A stretch of DNA of 64,000 bases from assembly GCA_007126575.1 (NCBI GenBank), contig SLBA01000002.1, positions 18,653 to 82,652 of the forward strand, written 5' to 3'. Below the pieces are notes generated by a model that was not told where the DNA came from, ran no database searches, and saw only the letters and a list, made by a program, of their open reading frames with translations. This DNA comes from Gemmatimonadota bacterium (GTDB lineage Bacteria; Gemmatimonadota; Gemmatimonadetes; Longimicrobiales; Gaopeijiaceae). Both the position numbers and the translations under genes were made by a program. Positions 26,025-37,132 of this stretch are shown in pieces (position 1 is the first letter of the stretch; each line of letters starts with the position of its first letter).

Positions 26025-27227
26025 ATGGCCACGATCGCTCCCGAGGCCCTCGAGATCCGCGCGATGGCGCGCGAATTCGCCGACGGCGAGATCCGTCCGC
26101 ATTCGGCCGCCTGGGACGCCGATCGCGAACTGCCGATCGAGATCTTTCGGAAGCTCGGGGAGCTGGGGTTCCTCGGGATGGGAGTCCCCGAGGAGTACGG
26201 GGGGCTCGACCTGGATCTTCCCACGGCGCTCCTCGCCCTCGAGTCGCTCTCGTGGGGGGACGCGTCGGTCGCCCTCACGGTTTCGGTCCATGGCGGCCCC
26301 GTCGTCCGGGCACTCCTGGAGCACGGCACCGAGGCGCAGCGCAGCCGATGGCTCCCCGAACTGGCCACCGGCGAGACGCTCGCGGCCTTCGCCCTCTCCG
26401 AGAAGGACGCGGGCAGCGACCCCACCGCGCTCACGACGAAGGCCGAGCGCACGAGCGACGGGTGGTCGCTCTCTGGCCGCAAGCGGTGGGTGACCAATGG
26501 CGACCGTGCCGGGCTCCTCCTGGTCTTCGCCCGGACGGGCGAGGGGCGCAAGGAACTGTCCGCCTTCCTCGTTCCGCGATCGACGCCGGGGATCGCCAAC
26601 GTCGGCAGGGAGCGCACCCTTGGGATGTCGGCCTCGGAGACCCTCTCGCTGGAGTTCTCCGACGTCGAGCTGTCGGGCGATGCCCTCCTCGGCGAAGCCG
26701 GGAAGGGCTGGGAGGTGGCTCGGAGCTGCCTGGTCGTGGGGCGCCTGTCGGTGGCTGCCCAGGCGGTCGGGATCGCCCAGGCGGCCTACGAGCACGCGAT
26801 CCGGTACGCCCGGGAACGCGAGCAGTTCGGGCACGCCCTCTCGGAGTTCGGTGCGATTCGCGAAAAGCTCGCCGGGATGGCGCTGCGGATCGAGCAGTCG
26901 CGCACGCTCCTCCTGGCCACCGCGGGTCGATGGGAGGATCGCGGGTCCGGCGAGGGTGCTGGCGGACGTCCGTCCGACGACGACGCCCTTCACCTCCCCG
27001 CCTCGCTCGCTTCGGCGGCGGCCCTGGCGAAGATCTCGGCCAGCGAGACCGCCATGTGGGTGACCGACGAGGCCGTACAGATCTTCGGCGGCTACGGGTA
27101 CATGCGGGACTACCCGGTCGAGAAGCTGATGCGCGACGCCAAGGGCACCGAGATCTACGAAGGTTCGAACGAGGTCCTGCGCTGGCTGGTCGCACGGGAT
27201 CTCCTGAACGAGGTCGAGGGCCGCTGA
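26025..27227 (+). CDS. Acyl-CoA dehydrogenase
   Basis: FAD-dependent acyl-CoA dehydrogenase, 400 aa, producing trans-2-enoyl-CoA and passing electrons to ETF. The N-terminal helical domain is followed by the flavin-binding block FALSEKDAGSDPTAL and GRKRWVTNG. The C-terminal domain ends with QIFGGYGYMRDYPVEKLMRDAK and IYEGSNEVLR, whose Glu in EGSNE is the usual catalytic base in short-chain members. An insertion rich in Gly/Asp (about 305-325) is unusual but in frame. The ATG is directly after the preceding stop. Confidence 0.93.
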   Translation: MATIAPEALEIRAMAREFADGEIRPHSAAWDADRELPIEIFRKLGELGFLGMGVPEEYGGLDLDLPTALLALESLSWGDASVALTVSVHGGPVVRALLEHGTEAQRSRWLPELATGETLAAFALSEKDAGSDPTALTTKAERTSDGWSLSGRKRWVTNGDRAGLLLVFARTGEGRKELSAFLVPRSTPGIANVGRERTLGMSASETLSLEFSDVELSGDALLGEAGKGWEVARSCLVVGRLSVAAQAVGIAQAAYEHAIRYAREREQFGHALSEFGAIREKLAGMALRIEQSRTLLLATAGRWEDRGSGEGAGGRPSDDDALHLPASLASAAALAKISASETAMWVTDEAVQIFGGYGYMRDYPVEKLMRDAKGTEIYEGSNEVLRWLVARDLLNEVEGR

Positions 27228-27333
27228 GTCCCCGATCGCGAATGCACGACGACGCACCGGCGGGATTCCCGATGAACCCCGCCTTCGACGAAGAGCAGGA
27301 TCACACGCCACGCGTAACCTGGAGCCGTTCAGG

Positions 27334-28389
27334 ATGAACGTTTTTGAGCACCTCGCCGAACATGGTCACGAGCAGGTCGTCTTCTGGTCGGAGCCCGAGC
27401 TGGGCTACCGCGGAATCATCGCCATCCACGACTCGACGCTGGGACCCGCTCTGGGCGGAACCCGCTTCTGGAATTACTCCTCGGACCAGGAGGCGCTGAC
27501 GGACGTCCTGCGTCTCTCTCAGGGGATGACCTACAAGGCCTCGATCGCCGGGGTGAACCTCGGGGGCGGCAAGTCGGTCATCATCGGAGACAACAAGACC
27601 CGCGACCGGGAAATGATCTTTCGTGCGCACGGTCGAGCCGTGGAGTCGCTGGGCGGGCGCTACTACACCGCCGAAGACGTAGGGACCTCGGTCGACGACA
27701 TGGAGTTCGTGCGGATGGAGACCGACTCCGTGGTGGGCATCTACGGGGGCTCCGGGGATCCGTCCCCGATCACGGCCTACGGGACCTACCAGGGAATCCG
27801 CGCCTGTGCCCAGCGCACCTGGGGGTCCCCCGCCCTCGAGGGCAAGCACGTGACCGTGCAGGGTCTCGGCAACGTCGGGTACCACCTCTGCGCCTTCCTG
27901 CACGAGGAGGGGGCTCGCCTCACGGTGACCGACATCGACCAGGACCGAATCGCGCGGGCCCGCGAGGAGTTCGGCGCGCAGTCCGTGGGTCCGGATGAGA
28001 TCTATGCCGTCGACGCCGACATCTTCGCCCCCTGCGCCCTCGGAGCCATCGTCAACGACGACACCCTCAAGGTGCTGAAGGTGCAGATCGTGGCCGGTGC
28101 CGCGAACAATCAGCTCGCCGAGCCCCGCCACGGGCAGGAACTCCACAGCCGCAAGGTGCTCTACGCCCCCGACTACGTGATCAACGCGGGGGGACTGATC
28201 AACGTCTACGGTGAGCTCCACGACTGGAGCGCCGACCGCAGCAAGCGGAAGGCGGGTGAGATCTACGCGACCCTCCTTCGGATTTTCGAGCTGGCTGAAG
28301 AGGAAGGTGTGCCGAACGCCGTCGCCGCCGACCGGGTCGCCCAGGCCCGCATCGACAAGGTGCGTCACCTCTCCCGCAGCTACCTGTGA
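27334..28389 (+). CDS. Leucine-type (Glu/Leu/Phe/Val) amino-acid dehydrogenase
   Basis: A 351-aa NAD-dependent amino-acid dehydrogenase, closest in pattern to leucine dehydrogenase. It interconverts branched-chain amino acids and 2-keto acids with ammonia. The substrate-binding glycine-rich segment ALGGTRFW and catalytic lysines are visible: [10 protein letters not shown] (K68) and NLGGGKSVI (K80). The Rossmann motif is [11 protein letters not shown] (about 174-184). The ATG at 27334 has GGAG upstream. It overlaps glyA by 4 bases (GTGA). Substrate preference among Leu, Val and Phe is not readable here. Confidence 0.9.
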   Translation: MNVFEHLAEHGHEQVVFWSEPELGYRGIIAIHDSTLGPALGGTRFWNYSSDQEALTDVLRLSQGMTYKASIAGVNLGGGKSVIIGDNKTRDREMIFRAHGRAVESLGGRYYTAEDVGTSVDDMEFVRMETDSVVGIYGGSGDPSPITAYGTYQGIRACAQRTWGSPALEGKHVTVQGLGNVGYHLCAFLHEEGARLTVTDIDQDRIARAREEFGAQSVGPDEIYAVDADIFAPCALGAIVNDDTLKVLKVQIVAGAANNQLAEPRHGQELHSRKVLYAPDYVINAGGLINVYGELHDWSADRSKRKAGEIYATLLRIFELAEEEGVPNAVAADRVAQARIDKVRHLSRSYL

Positions 28390-29693
28390 ACGGGGCGACG
28401 GGGGTGGTCGGGGTCGAGGGCGGAGCGGTCACCTACCCGCATCTCGAGGCGGCGGACCCCGAGATCTTCGCGGCCGTGCGGGCCGAATGTGCCCGGCAGT
28501 CGGAGCAGCTGGAGCTGATCGCCTCCGAGAATTTCGTCTCCCGCTCGGTGCTCGAGGCCGTGAGCACGGTGCTTACGAACAAGTACGCCGAGGGACTCCC
28601 CGGCAAGCGGTACTACGGCGGGTGCGAGTTCGTGGATGTCGTCGAGAACCTGGCACGGGACCGGGCGAAGCAGCTCTTCGGGGCCGACCACGTCAACGTG
28701 CAGCCCCACTCCGGCGCCCAGGCGAACATGGCCGTCTACCTGGCCTTCCTGAAGCCCGGAGACCGGCTGCTGGGCATGGACCTGAGCCATGGGGGTCACC
28801 TGACCCACGGCTCGCACGTCAACGCGTCGGGGATCCTCTACGACGTGTCGGCCTACGGGGTGCGTGAGGAGGACGGTCGGATCGATTACGACGCCGTCCG
28901 CAGACAGGCGCTCGAACTTCGACCGACGATGATCGTGGCGGGCGCGAGCGCCTATCCGCGGCAGATCGACTTCGAGGCCTTCGGGGCGATCGCCCGCGAG
29001 GCGGGCGCGGTTCTCCTGGTGGACATGGCGCACATCGCGGGGCTGGTGGCGACGGGGGTGCATCCGAGCCCGGTTCCGCACGCCGATGTCGTGACCACCA
29101 CCACCCACAAGACGCTTCGGGGTCCCCGCGGCGGGATGATCCTCTCGAAGGCCGAGCACGCCCGTGCGGTCGACAAGGCGGTCTTCCCCGGCACGCAGGG
29201 TGGCCCCCTGATGCACGTCATCGCCGGAAAGGCGGTGGCCTTCGGCGAAGCCCTCCAGCCGGCCTTCACTACCTATGCACGCCAGGTCGTGTCGAACGCC
29301 CGGGCGCTCGGCGAGGCGCTGATGGAGCAGGGGTTCCAGCTCGTTTCGGGTGGAACCGACACCCACCTGGTCCTGGTCGACCTGCGGGATCGCGGGGAGC
29401 TGACGGGGAAGGTGGCGGAGCAGGCGCTCGAAGCCTCGGGACTCACCGTCAACAAGAACACCGTGCCGGGCGAGACCCGCTCGCCCTTCGTGACGTCCGG
29501 ACTTCGCATCGGGACCGCCGCGCTCACGACCCGAGGGATGGGCGAGGACCAGATGCGCCAGATCGGTCACTGGATTTCTCGGGTGCTCTCGGCGCCCGAG
29601 GACCCGGCGGTCCGGGACACCGTGCGCGGCGAGATCCGGAAGCTCTGCACGGGTTTTCCCCTTTATCCGGATTTCCCGGGCGGGGCCGACTGA
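28386..29693 (+). CDS. glyA: Serine hydroxymethyltransferase
   Basis: PLP enzyme interconverting serine and glycine with tetrahydrofolate, 435 aa. Family blocks are [31 protein letters not shown] and [12 protein letters not shown]. The PLP-lysine motif is [14 protein letters not shown] (Lys near residue 241). The GTG start overlaps the preceding gene. The first 20 residues are a Gly/Val-rich extension relative to typical GlyA, so the true start could be slightly downstream. Confidence 0.96.
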   Translation: MNGATGVVGVEGGAVTYPHLEAADPEIFAAVRAECARQSEQLELIASENFVSRSVLEAVSTVLTNKYAEGLPGKRYYGGCEFVDVVENLARDRAKQLFGADHVNVQPHSGAQANMAVYLAFLKPGDRLLGMDLSHGGHLTHGSHVNASGILYDVSAYGVREEDGRIDYDAVRRQALELRPTMIVAGASAYPRQIDFEAFGAIAREAGAVLLVDMAHIAGLVATGVHPSPVPHADVVTTTTHKTLRGPRGGMILSKAEHARAVDKAVFPGTQGGPLMHVIAGKAVAFGEALQPAFTTYARQVVSNARALGEALMEQGFQLVSGGTDTHLVLVDLRDRGELTGKVAEQALEASGLTVNKNTVPGETRSPFVTSGLRIGTAALTTRGMGEDQMRQIGHWISRVLSAPEDPAVRDTVRGEIRKLCTGFPLYPDFPGGAD

Positions 29694-29753
29694 TGGGACC
29701 GGCCCCGGAGCCCGACACTGGCGTGCCGACGGCTCGGATGTGAGATTCCCCGC

Positions 29754-30134
29754 ATGACCGACGTGCAATTCGCAGACGAGATCCTCGATCGCCTCAGGGA
29801 GCGGAACCCCCGCTTTCATCCGAAGGCGTACGTGTTTCTGTTGTCGGCGCTTCAGCACGTCCTGAAGGATCTGGACAAGCCGCGCCACATCACCGGGGCC
29901 GAACTGGCCGGGGGCGTGCGCGACCTCGCGATCCGAAAATTCGGTCCCACGGCCCGCTCGGTGCTCGAGCACTGGGGGATCCATCGAACCGACGACCTGG
30001 GCGAAATCGTCTTCGCACTGGTCGAAGCCGAAGTTCTGGTCGCCGAGGAGGGGGACCGGCCCGAGGATTTCCGGAACCTCTTCGATTTCGAGGAAGAGTT
30101 CGAACGGAACTATCCCTGGGCCGCCGGGGGTTGA
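29754..30134 (+). CDS. Minf_1886-family conserved hypothetical protein
   Basis: A 126-aa protein whose pattern RFHPKAYVFLLSALQHVL followed by RHITGAELAGGVRDLAIRKFG and VLEHWGIHRTDDLGEIVF matches the small Minf_1886 family found in Planctomycetes, Verrucomicrobia and Gemmatimonadota. The function is unknown. The C-terminus is acidic (FDFEEEFERNYPW). No membrane or catalytic motif is seen. It is followed by a small zinc-ribbon gene, an association worth noting. The ATG at 29754 has no strong Shine-Dalgarno. Confidence 0.82.
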   Translation: MTDVQFADEILDRLRERNPRFHPKAYVFLLSALQHVLKDLDKPRHITGAELAGGVRDLAIRKFGPTARSVLEHWGIHRTDDLGEIVFALVEAEVLVAEEGDRPEDFRNLFDFEEEFERNYPWAAGG

Positions 30135-30211
30135 ACCGAGGACGGAGCCGAGCCGCCGGGTGAGGACGCCGCGGACGGTGGTGGCTTCCCTGCTGCCGGG
30201 AGGGGTGGAGT

Positions 30212-30409
30212 ATGGAGGGTGAAACGCGGTTTCCCGCATGTCAGAAGTGTGATGCAGGGCTTCTGATCCCGCTGTCCGACTATGGCCGAGAGGGTGCGCC
30301 GATCCGCTACAAGGCGTGGGTCTGTTCCAATCCCGAGTGCGGCTTCAACATCCGGATCGACAACGGAGAGATCACCTTCGGGCGCGCGATCGGCCAGAGC
30401 TACAAGTGA
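30212..30409 (+). CDS. Small zinc-ribbon protein
   Basis: A 65-aa protein with CQKC (10-13) and a second pair in CSNPEC (about 38-43), consistent with one zinc-binding ribbon. The sequence between them, including PLSDYGREGAPIRYKAWVC, suggests a rubredoxin-like or zinc-beta-ribbon knuckle. No family is recognised with confidence. It starts at ATG 30212 after GGGGTGGAG. Its stop overlaps nnr (GTGA), so it is translationally coupled to it. Confidence 0.75.
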   Translation: MEGETRFPACQKCDAGLLIPLSDYGREGAPIRYKAWVCSNPECGFNIRIDNGEITFGRAIGQSYK

Positions 30410-32034
30410 TCCCTCCGGCATCGGGGTCCGGGTCCCCCCGACCCCTGTTCGCACGAAGCCCGCTGCCCCTTCCGACCGGCTCCGAGTCGGCGGCCTTCGA
30501 CCGGGAGGCGATCGAGAACCGGGGGGTGCCCTCTCCGGTGCTCATGGAGAACGCAGGGCGAAGCGCCGCCCTCGTGCTGGACTCACTTTCGCCCCGAACC
30601 CCGATCTGTGTTCTGGCCGGTCCCGGTCATAACGGGGGCGATGGGATCGTGCTCGCCCGCACCCTCCACCTGGCCGGCCGCGATGTGCGGGTGGTGGTCG
30701 TCGGGGACCGGCAGGACCCCGATCCCCTTCTTCACGGGCACTCCCCGGCCCTGATCCGGATCGACGCCGAGTCGCCGGTCGAGGACTGGGAGGCGGTCGA
30801 GGTCGCTCTGGCGGAGTGCCCGGTGCTGGTCGACGCCCTCCTCGGCACCGGGGTTCGTGGCGCCCCCCGGCCCCCCTTCGGTCGCATCCTCGCCGAGCTC
30901 GGAGCCCGCCGCACGCGGGGGGCCCGGATCGTGGCTCTCGACCTTCCCTCGGGCGTCGACGCCGATACGGGGGCGGCTCCCGGTGGCCTTCCCGGTGCCG
31001 ACCTGACCCTCACCTTCGGCGCGCCCAAGCTCGGATGCCTCCTTCACCCGGGGCGGGCGATGAGCGGACGGATCGTGGCGCTCGAGATCGGCTTTCCCCC
31101 CTGGCCCGAGGGTGCGGCGGGGGCGGAGCTGATCACGCCGGAATGGGCGGGAACTCGGGCGCCCCGGCGGGCGCTCCGGAGTCACAAGAAGGGCGAGGGG
31201 CGACTCCTCCTGCTTGGAGGGGCGCCGGGGATGGGGGGAGCGATCATCATGGCGGCCCGCGCTGCGCTGCGGGCCGGGGCCGGCTACGTGCGGGTCGCCT
31301 CTCACCCGGATCAGGTCCGGCTCCTGCACGCCACGGTGCCCGAGGCGGTCGTCGTCGACGCCTCGGACACCGACGCCTTCATGGAGGCCCTCTCCGACTC
31401 CGACGCCCTCGCGGCTGGTCCCGGAATGGGAAGGGGGACCCTGGCGGCGTCCCTCGAACGTGCGCTCGAGTCCCTGCCCTCAAGCGTTCGTATCCTCCTC
31501 GATGCCGACGCCCTCACTCTCCTGGCCTCGGGGGACCTCCCACGGTGGGCGGAGCGGATCCCGGACGGGGGCAGCGGAGCCCGACTGCTCACACCGCACC
31601 CGGGCGAGGCTTCGGCGCTCCTCGGAATCGAGGCGAGCGCGATCGTTGCGGATCCCCTGCGGCATGCGCGGGAGTGCGCCCAACGGTGGGGGGCGACGGT
31701 ACTTCTCAAGGGGACCCCGTCGGTGGTGGCGCACGGCCGTCCGGGACGGGTTCGGGTCTCGCTCAGCGGGTCCTCGGAGTTCGCCCGGGCGGGGATGGGC
31801 GATGTCCTGACCGGGGTGTCGGGGGCGCTCCTGGCCCGGGGGCTCGGTGCTCCCGACGCGGCGGCTCTCGCGCTTCACTGGACGGGGCGGGCCGCCGATC
31901 ACCTCGCGATGGGCCCCGCGCTTCTCCCCGGAGACGTGACCGATGCGCTTCCCGCGGCGATGGGCGAGACGGGTCCCGGATCGACCGATCTGTCGCTGCC
32001 CTTCGTGCTCCTCGACCTGCCCCCGGCGCACTGA
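30406..32034 (+). CDS. nnr: Bifunctional NAD(P)H-hydrate epimerase / ADP-dependent dehydratase
   Basis: Metabolite-repair enzyme that restores damaged NAD(P)H hydrates, 542 aa. The N-terminal YjeF_N epimerase domain shows LMENAGRSAA, GPGHNGGDG (72-80) and LDLPSGVDADTG. The C-terminal carbohydrate-kinase-like dehydratase domain (from about 250) shows LTPHPGEASALLG and ARAGMGDVLTGVSGALLARG (near 462). The GTG start overlaps the zinc-ribbon stop (GTGA), which decides it over an upstream in-frame ATG at 30316. Four bases separate it from thiL. Confidence 0.94.
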   Translation: MIPPASGSGSPRPLFARSPLPLPTGSESAAFDREAIENRGVPSPVLMENAGRSAALVLDSLSPRTPICVLAGPGHNGGDGIVLARTLHLAGRDVRVVVVGDRQDPDPLLHGHSPALIRIDAESPVEDWEAVEVALAECPVLVDALLGTGVRGAPRPPFGRILAELGARRTRGARIVALDLPSGVDADTGAAPGGLPGADLTLTFGAPKLGCLLHPGRAMSGRIVALEIGFPPWPEGAAGAELITPEWAGTRAPRRALRSHKKGEGRLLLLGGAPGMGGAIIMAARAALRAGAGYVRVASHPDQVRLLHATVPEAVVVDASDTDAFMEALSDSDALAAGPGMGRGTLAASLERALESLPSSVRILLDADALTLLASGDLPRWAERIPDGGSGARLLTPHPGEASALLGIEASAIVADPLRHARECAQRWGATVLLKGTPSVVAHGRPGRVRVSLSGSSEFARAGMGDVLTGVSGALLARGLGAPDAAALALHWTGRAADHLAMGPALLPGDVTDALPAAMGETGPGSTDLSLPFVLLDLPPAH

Positions 32035-32038
32035 GCCG

Positions 32039-33039
32039 ATGAGCACCGGGGGTAGGGAGCGCGACGCCGTGCGCCTCGGGCCGGGGGGCGAGTTCCAGAC
32101 GATCCGTTCGTTCCTCGCAGCGCTTCCCGCCGCGCCGGGCGTTCGCGTCGGCCCCGGCGACGACGCGGCGGTCCTCGATGGGGGGATCGCTCTCTCGACC
32201 GACATGGCCGTCGAGGGGGTCCACTTCCGGTTCGACTGGGTTACACCGGCAGAGGCTGGATACCGGGCGTGTGCGGCGGCGCTCTCGGACCTCGCGGCGA
32301 TGGCGGCTCATCCCGTCGGGGTCCTCGTCTCCCTGGCCGTTCCCGGCCCGGGGGGAGCGGCCTCCCTTCCGATCATGGGCGGAGTGCGCGAACTCCTCGA
32401 CGCCCTGCAGGTGCCCCTTCTCGGGGGAGACCTCACCCGCTCTCCCGGCCCGGTCGTGATCGATGTCGTCGCGGTCGGCCGGGCGGAGCACCCCCTCCTC
32501 CGGCGCGGGGCCCGACCCGGTGACGAGCTCTGGGTCACCGGCCGGCTGGGCGCCGCGGCCGCCGCGGTGGCCCAGTGGGAACGGGGGCTCGAGCCCCCTC
32601 CGGAGCTGAGGGAGCGCTTCGTACGACCTACGCCCAGACTCGCCGAGGCCCGCCATCTGGCCTCGGCGCTGGGGGCCAGCGCCGGGCTGGACCTCTCCGA
32701 CGGTCTGGCCGGAGACGGCGGCCACCTGGCGGCGGCCTCGGGCGTCGGGCTGGTGATCGACGCGTGGCGGATCCCCCTGCACCCCGCGGTGGCCTCCGAG
32801 GGCCCCGGGATCGCGCTTCACGGGGGCGAGGACTTCGAACTCCTGGTGACCATTCCCCCCGACCATCCCGGGGCAGAGGTAGAGAATTTTCGCGAACGGT
32901 TCGATCTTTCCCTCACCCGGATCGGCACGGTCGAGCCGGGTCGAGGTCTCCGGATTCGCGATGTGCCCGGAGGAGAACCCCGCCGGCCGGAGCGCGGGGG
33001 CTGGGACCACTTCAACGAAGCCGAAGAAGAGGAGCAGGG

Positions 33040-33043
<4 letters not shown>
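32039..33043 (+). CDS. thiL: Thiamine-monophosphate kinase
   Basis: Final step of thiamine diphosphate synthesis, 334 aa. Metal and nucleotide-binding blocks are VGPGDDAAVLDGG, LSTDMAVEGVHF, ALSDLAAMAAHP, LGGDLTRSP, LDLSDGLAGDGGHLA and HGGEDFELLV, all in family order. The ATG at 32039 follows nnr by 4 bases. The C-terminal tail is Glu-rich and ends with the GAGGAG Shine-Dalgarno of plsC inside it. No other thiamine gene is nearby. Confidence 0.95.
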
Positions 33044-35440
<2,397 letters not shown>

Positions 35441-35456
35441 CCTTTCTGTCTCTTCT

Positions 35457-35530
35457 GCCGGAGTAGCTCAGGTGGTTAGAGCAGCGGAATCATAATCCGC
35501 GTGTCGGGGGTTCGAGTCCCTCCTCCGGCA
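35457..35530 (+). tRNA. tRNA with CAT anticodon, probably elongator tRNA-Met
   Basis: A complete 74-nt cloverleaf. The acceptor stem is GCCGGAG/CTCCGGC, the D arm runs GCTC...GAGC, and the anticodon arm is GCGGA-ATCATAA-TCCGC with anticodon CAT. The T arm is GGGGG-TTCGAGT-CCCTC with one G.T pair, and the discriminator is A. CCA is not encoded. Anticodon CAT could be Met or the Ile2 tRNA that TilS converts to lysidine. The acceptor pairs G4-C69 and G5-C68 do not match the C4-G69/C5-G68 that E. coli TilS favours, so elongator Met is preferred. It is not an initiator because the 1-72 pair is G-C. Confidence 0.93.
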
Positions 35531-35562
35531 CTCGATGATCGATCGGAGTGCCGCGCAGTGTG

Positions 35563-35594
35563 AAGCCCCCCGGGTCCATGACTCGGGGGGCTTT
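35563..35594 (+). terminator. Rho-independent-type terminator after the tRNA
   Basis: AAGCCCCCCGGGT (35563-35575) pairs with ACTCGGGGGGCTT (35581-35593) across the loop CCATG, 13 pairs with one G.T. A short T stretch (CTTT) ends it. It lies 33 bases after the tRNA and fits a single-tRNA transcription unit. Confidence 0.85.
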
Positions 35595-35720
35595 CCATCT
35601 GCGGGGACCGTCGGACATCGTCGGGGATGCCCCGATCCCCGAAGGGACGTATGTTGAGAGCACGCGGCCCGGCGGATCCACTCCGGCGGACCGAACCCCC
35701 AACCCGAATGTCTCCGGACG

Positions 35721-36230
35721 ATGACCGAAACCACTGCCGAGCAGCTCCTCGAAGCCCGACGCGCCCGAATCCAGAAGCACACGGGACGCCCCCTTCGCGC
35801 ACCCGCGGTCCCCGAGGCGGACGAGCCCCTCACCGAGAGGCAGCACGAATACCTCCTCGAAGAGGCGCAGGAGCTCTACTGGAACGACCTGGAGTGGGAG
35901 AACATCACCGAAGAGGAGCGGATGGAGGGAGGGCCCGTACCGGAGCTCACCTTCCCCGGGGTGCTCGCCTTCGTCCGGGGACTCCTCCTGACCGAGGTGC
36001 CCTCGGACTCACCGGTCGGACCCTCGCCCCGACCCCAGGTCGTCGAAGCCTTCCTCCGATTCCTTTCCGGCCGGATCGTCGAGCTCCGGGCCGCGGCGCA
36101 TGGGGAGGTCGGCGAAGAGGGTGATCGTGCGGCACTGGAACTCCGCATGACCGAAGGGCTCCTCGATCGCGTGCTCATGACCTTCCACGGGATCCAGACC
36201 GAAGACGTCGGTCCCCTGGGGGACGAGTAG
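35721..36230 (+). CDS. Hypothetical soluble protein
   Basis: 169 aa, family not recognised. It is acidic and mostly helical, with WNDLEWENITEEERMEGG near residue 54. A helix LRMTEGLLDRVLMTFHGI near the C-terminus could be a dimerisation surface. No membrane, signal or catalytic motif is seen. The ATG at 35721 follows CGGACG rather than a clear Shine-Dalgarno. It sits alone between the tRNA terminator and the glycerophosphodiesterase gene. Its composition and codon pattern match the neighbours, so it is probably a native lineage-specific gene. Confidence 0.7.
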   Translation: MTETTAEQLLEARRARIQKHTGRPLRAPAVPEADEPLTERQHEYLLEEAQELYWNDLEWENITEEERMEGGPVPELTFPGVLAFVRGLLLTEVPSDSPVGPSPRPQVVEAFLRFLSGRIVELRAAAHGEVGEEGDRAALELRMTEGLLDRVLMTFHGIQTEDVGPLGDE

Positions 36231-36248
36231 GCCCGACGCCACGGGCCT
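36229..36248 (+). terminator. Hairpin after the hypothetical gene (weak terminator)
   Basis: AGGCCCG (36229-36235) pairs with CGGGCCT (36242-36248) around ACGCCA. It overlaps the stop codon of the upstream gene. There is no U-tract, only CTAACCC, so termination strength is doubtful. Confidence 0.35.
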
Positions 36249-36283
36249 CTAACCCACCTCAGTTCACAGGGAGGGCCTTCCGC

Positions 36284-37132
36284 ATGTCCCGCCGCCCCGG
36301 TCACCCGTACCTGGCAGGCGCCCCCCTCCTCTTTGCGCACCGGGGAGGAGCTCGACTGGCTCCCGAGAACACCATGGCGGCCTTCCGCTCCGCGGTCGAG
36401 GACTGGGGCGCCGACGTCCTCGAACTCGACGTGCACTCGACGCGCGACGGCGAACTCGTGGTCATCCACGATCCCACCGTCGACCGCACCACCGACGGGT
36501 CGGGGGCCATTCGGGAGATGGAGTGGGCCCAGGTGGCCGAACTCGACGCCGGGTATCACTTCGATGACCTTCGGGGGCAGACTTCCTTTCGGGACCGAGG
36601 GGTCCGGATTCCCCGGCTCGAAGAGCTCCTCGAAGCGCTCCCCGGGGTGCGACTGAACATCGACGCCAAGGGCCCCGAGAGCGCCCGCCCGCTCATGGAG
36701 ATGGTCCTTCGGCATGGGGCCGAGCACCGGGTGCTGCTCGCCTCGGAGCACGAGGAGGGACGCGCCGACCGGATGGGGTACCCCGGTCCCGTCTCGGCTT
36801 CCCGGCGGCAGATCCAGTGGTTCTACCTCCTGCATCGACTCCCGGGGGGCGGGCCCTACACGCCCCGCACCGACGCGCTGCAGGTCCCCTACGTCTGGGA
36901 GGGCCGACAGGTCACGACCCCCCGGTTCATTCGCGAAGCGCACCGCCGGAACCTCCCGGTCCATGTCTGGACCATCGACGACCCGAAGCTCATGCGGACC
37001 CTCCTGGAATGGGGCGCCGACGCGGTCCAGACCGACCGACCCGACCATCTCGCGAGGGTACTGCACGAGATGCACGGCCGACCCCTGCCTCCCGCGGCGC
37101 TCGAGCGGGCGGAGGGCGTCGACTCGCCATGA
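36284..37132 (+). CDS. Glycerophosphodiester phosphodiesterase
   Basis: GDPD-family enzyme, 282 aa, releasing sn-glycerol 3-phosphate from glycerophosphodiesters. Catalytic and metal-binding motifs are HRGGARLAPENTMAAF (about 19-34), ELDVHSTRDGELVVIHD (about 47-63) and NIDAKGPES. The C-terminal VHVWTIDDPKLMRTLLEWGADAVQTDRP is typical of the TIM barrel end. There is no signal peptide, so it is cytosolic. The ATG at 36284 has AGGGAGGG upstream. The stop overlaps tilS (ATGA). Confidence 0.93.
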   Translation: MSRRPGHPYLAGAPLLFAHRGGARLAPENTMAAFRSAVEDWGADVLELDVHSTRDGELVVIHDPTVDRTTDGSGAIREMEWAQVAELDAGYHFDDLRGQTSFRDRGVRIPRLEELLEALPGVRLNIDAKGPESARPLMEMVLRHGAEHRVLLASEHEEGRADRMGYPGPVSASRRQIQWFYLLHRLPGGGPYTPRTDALQVPYVWEGRQVTTPRFIREAHRRNLPVHVWTIDDPKLMRTLLEWGADAVQTDRPDHLARVLHEMHGRPLPPAALERAEGVDSP

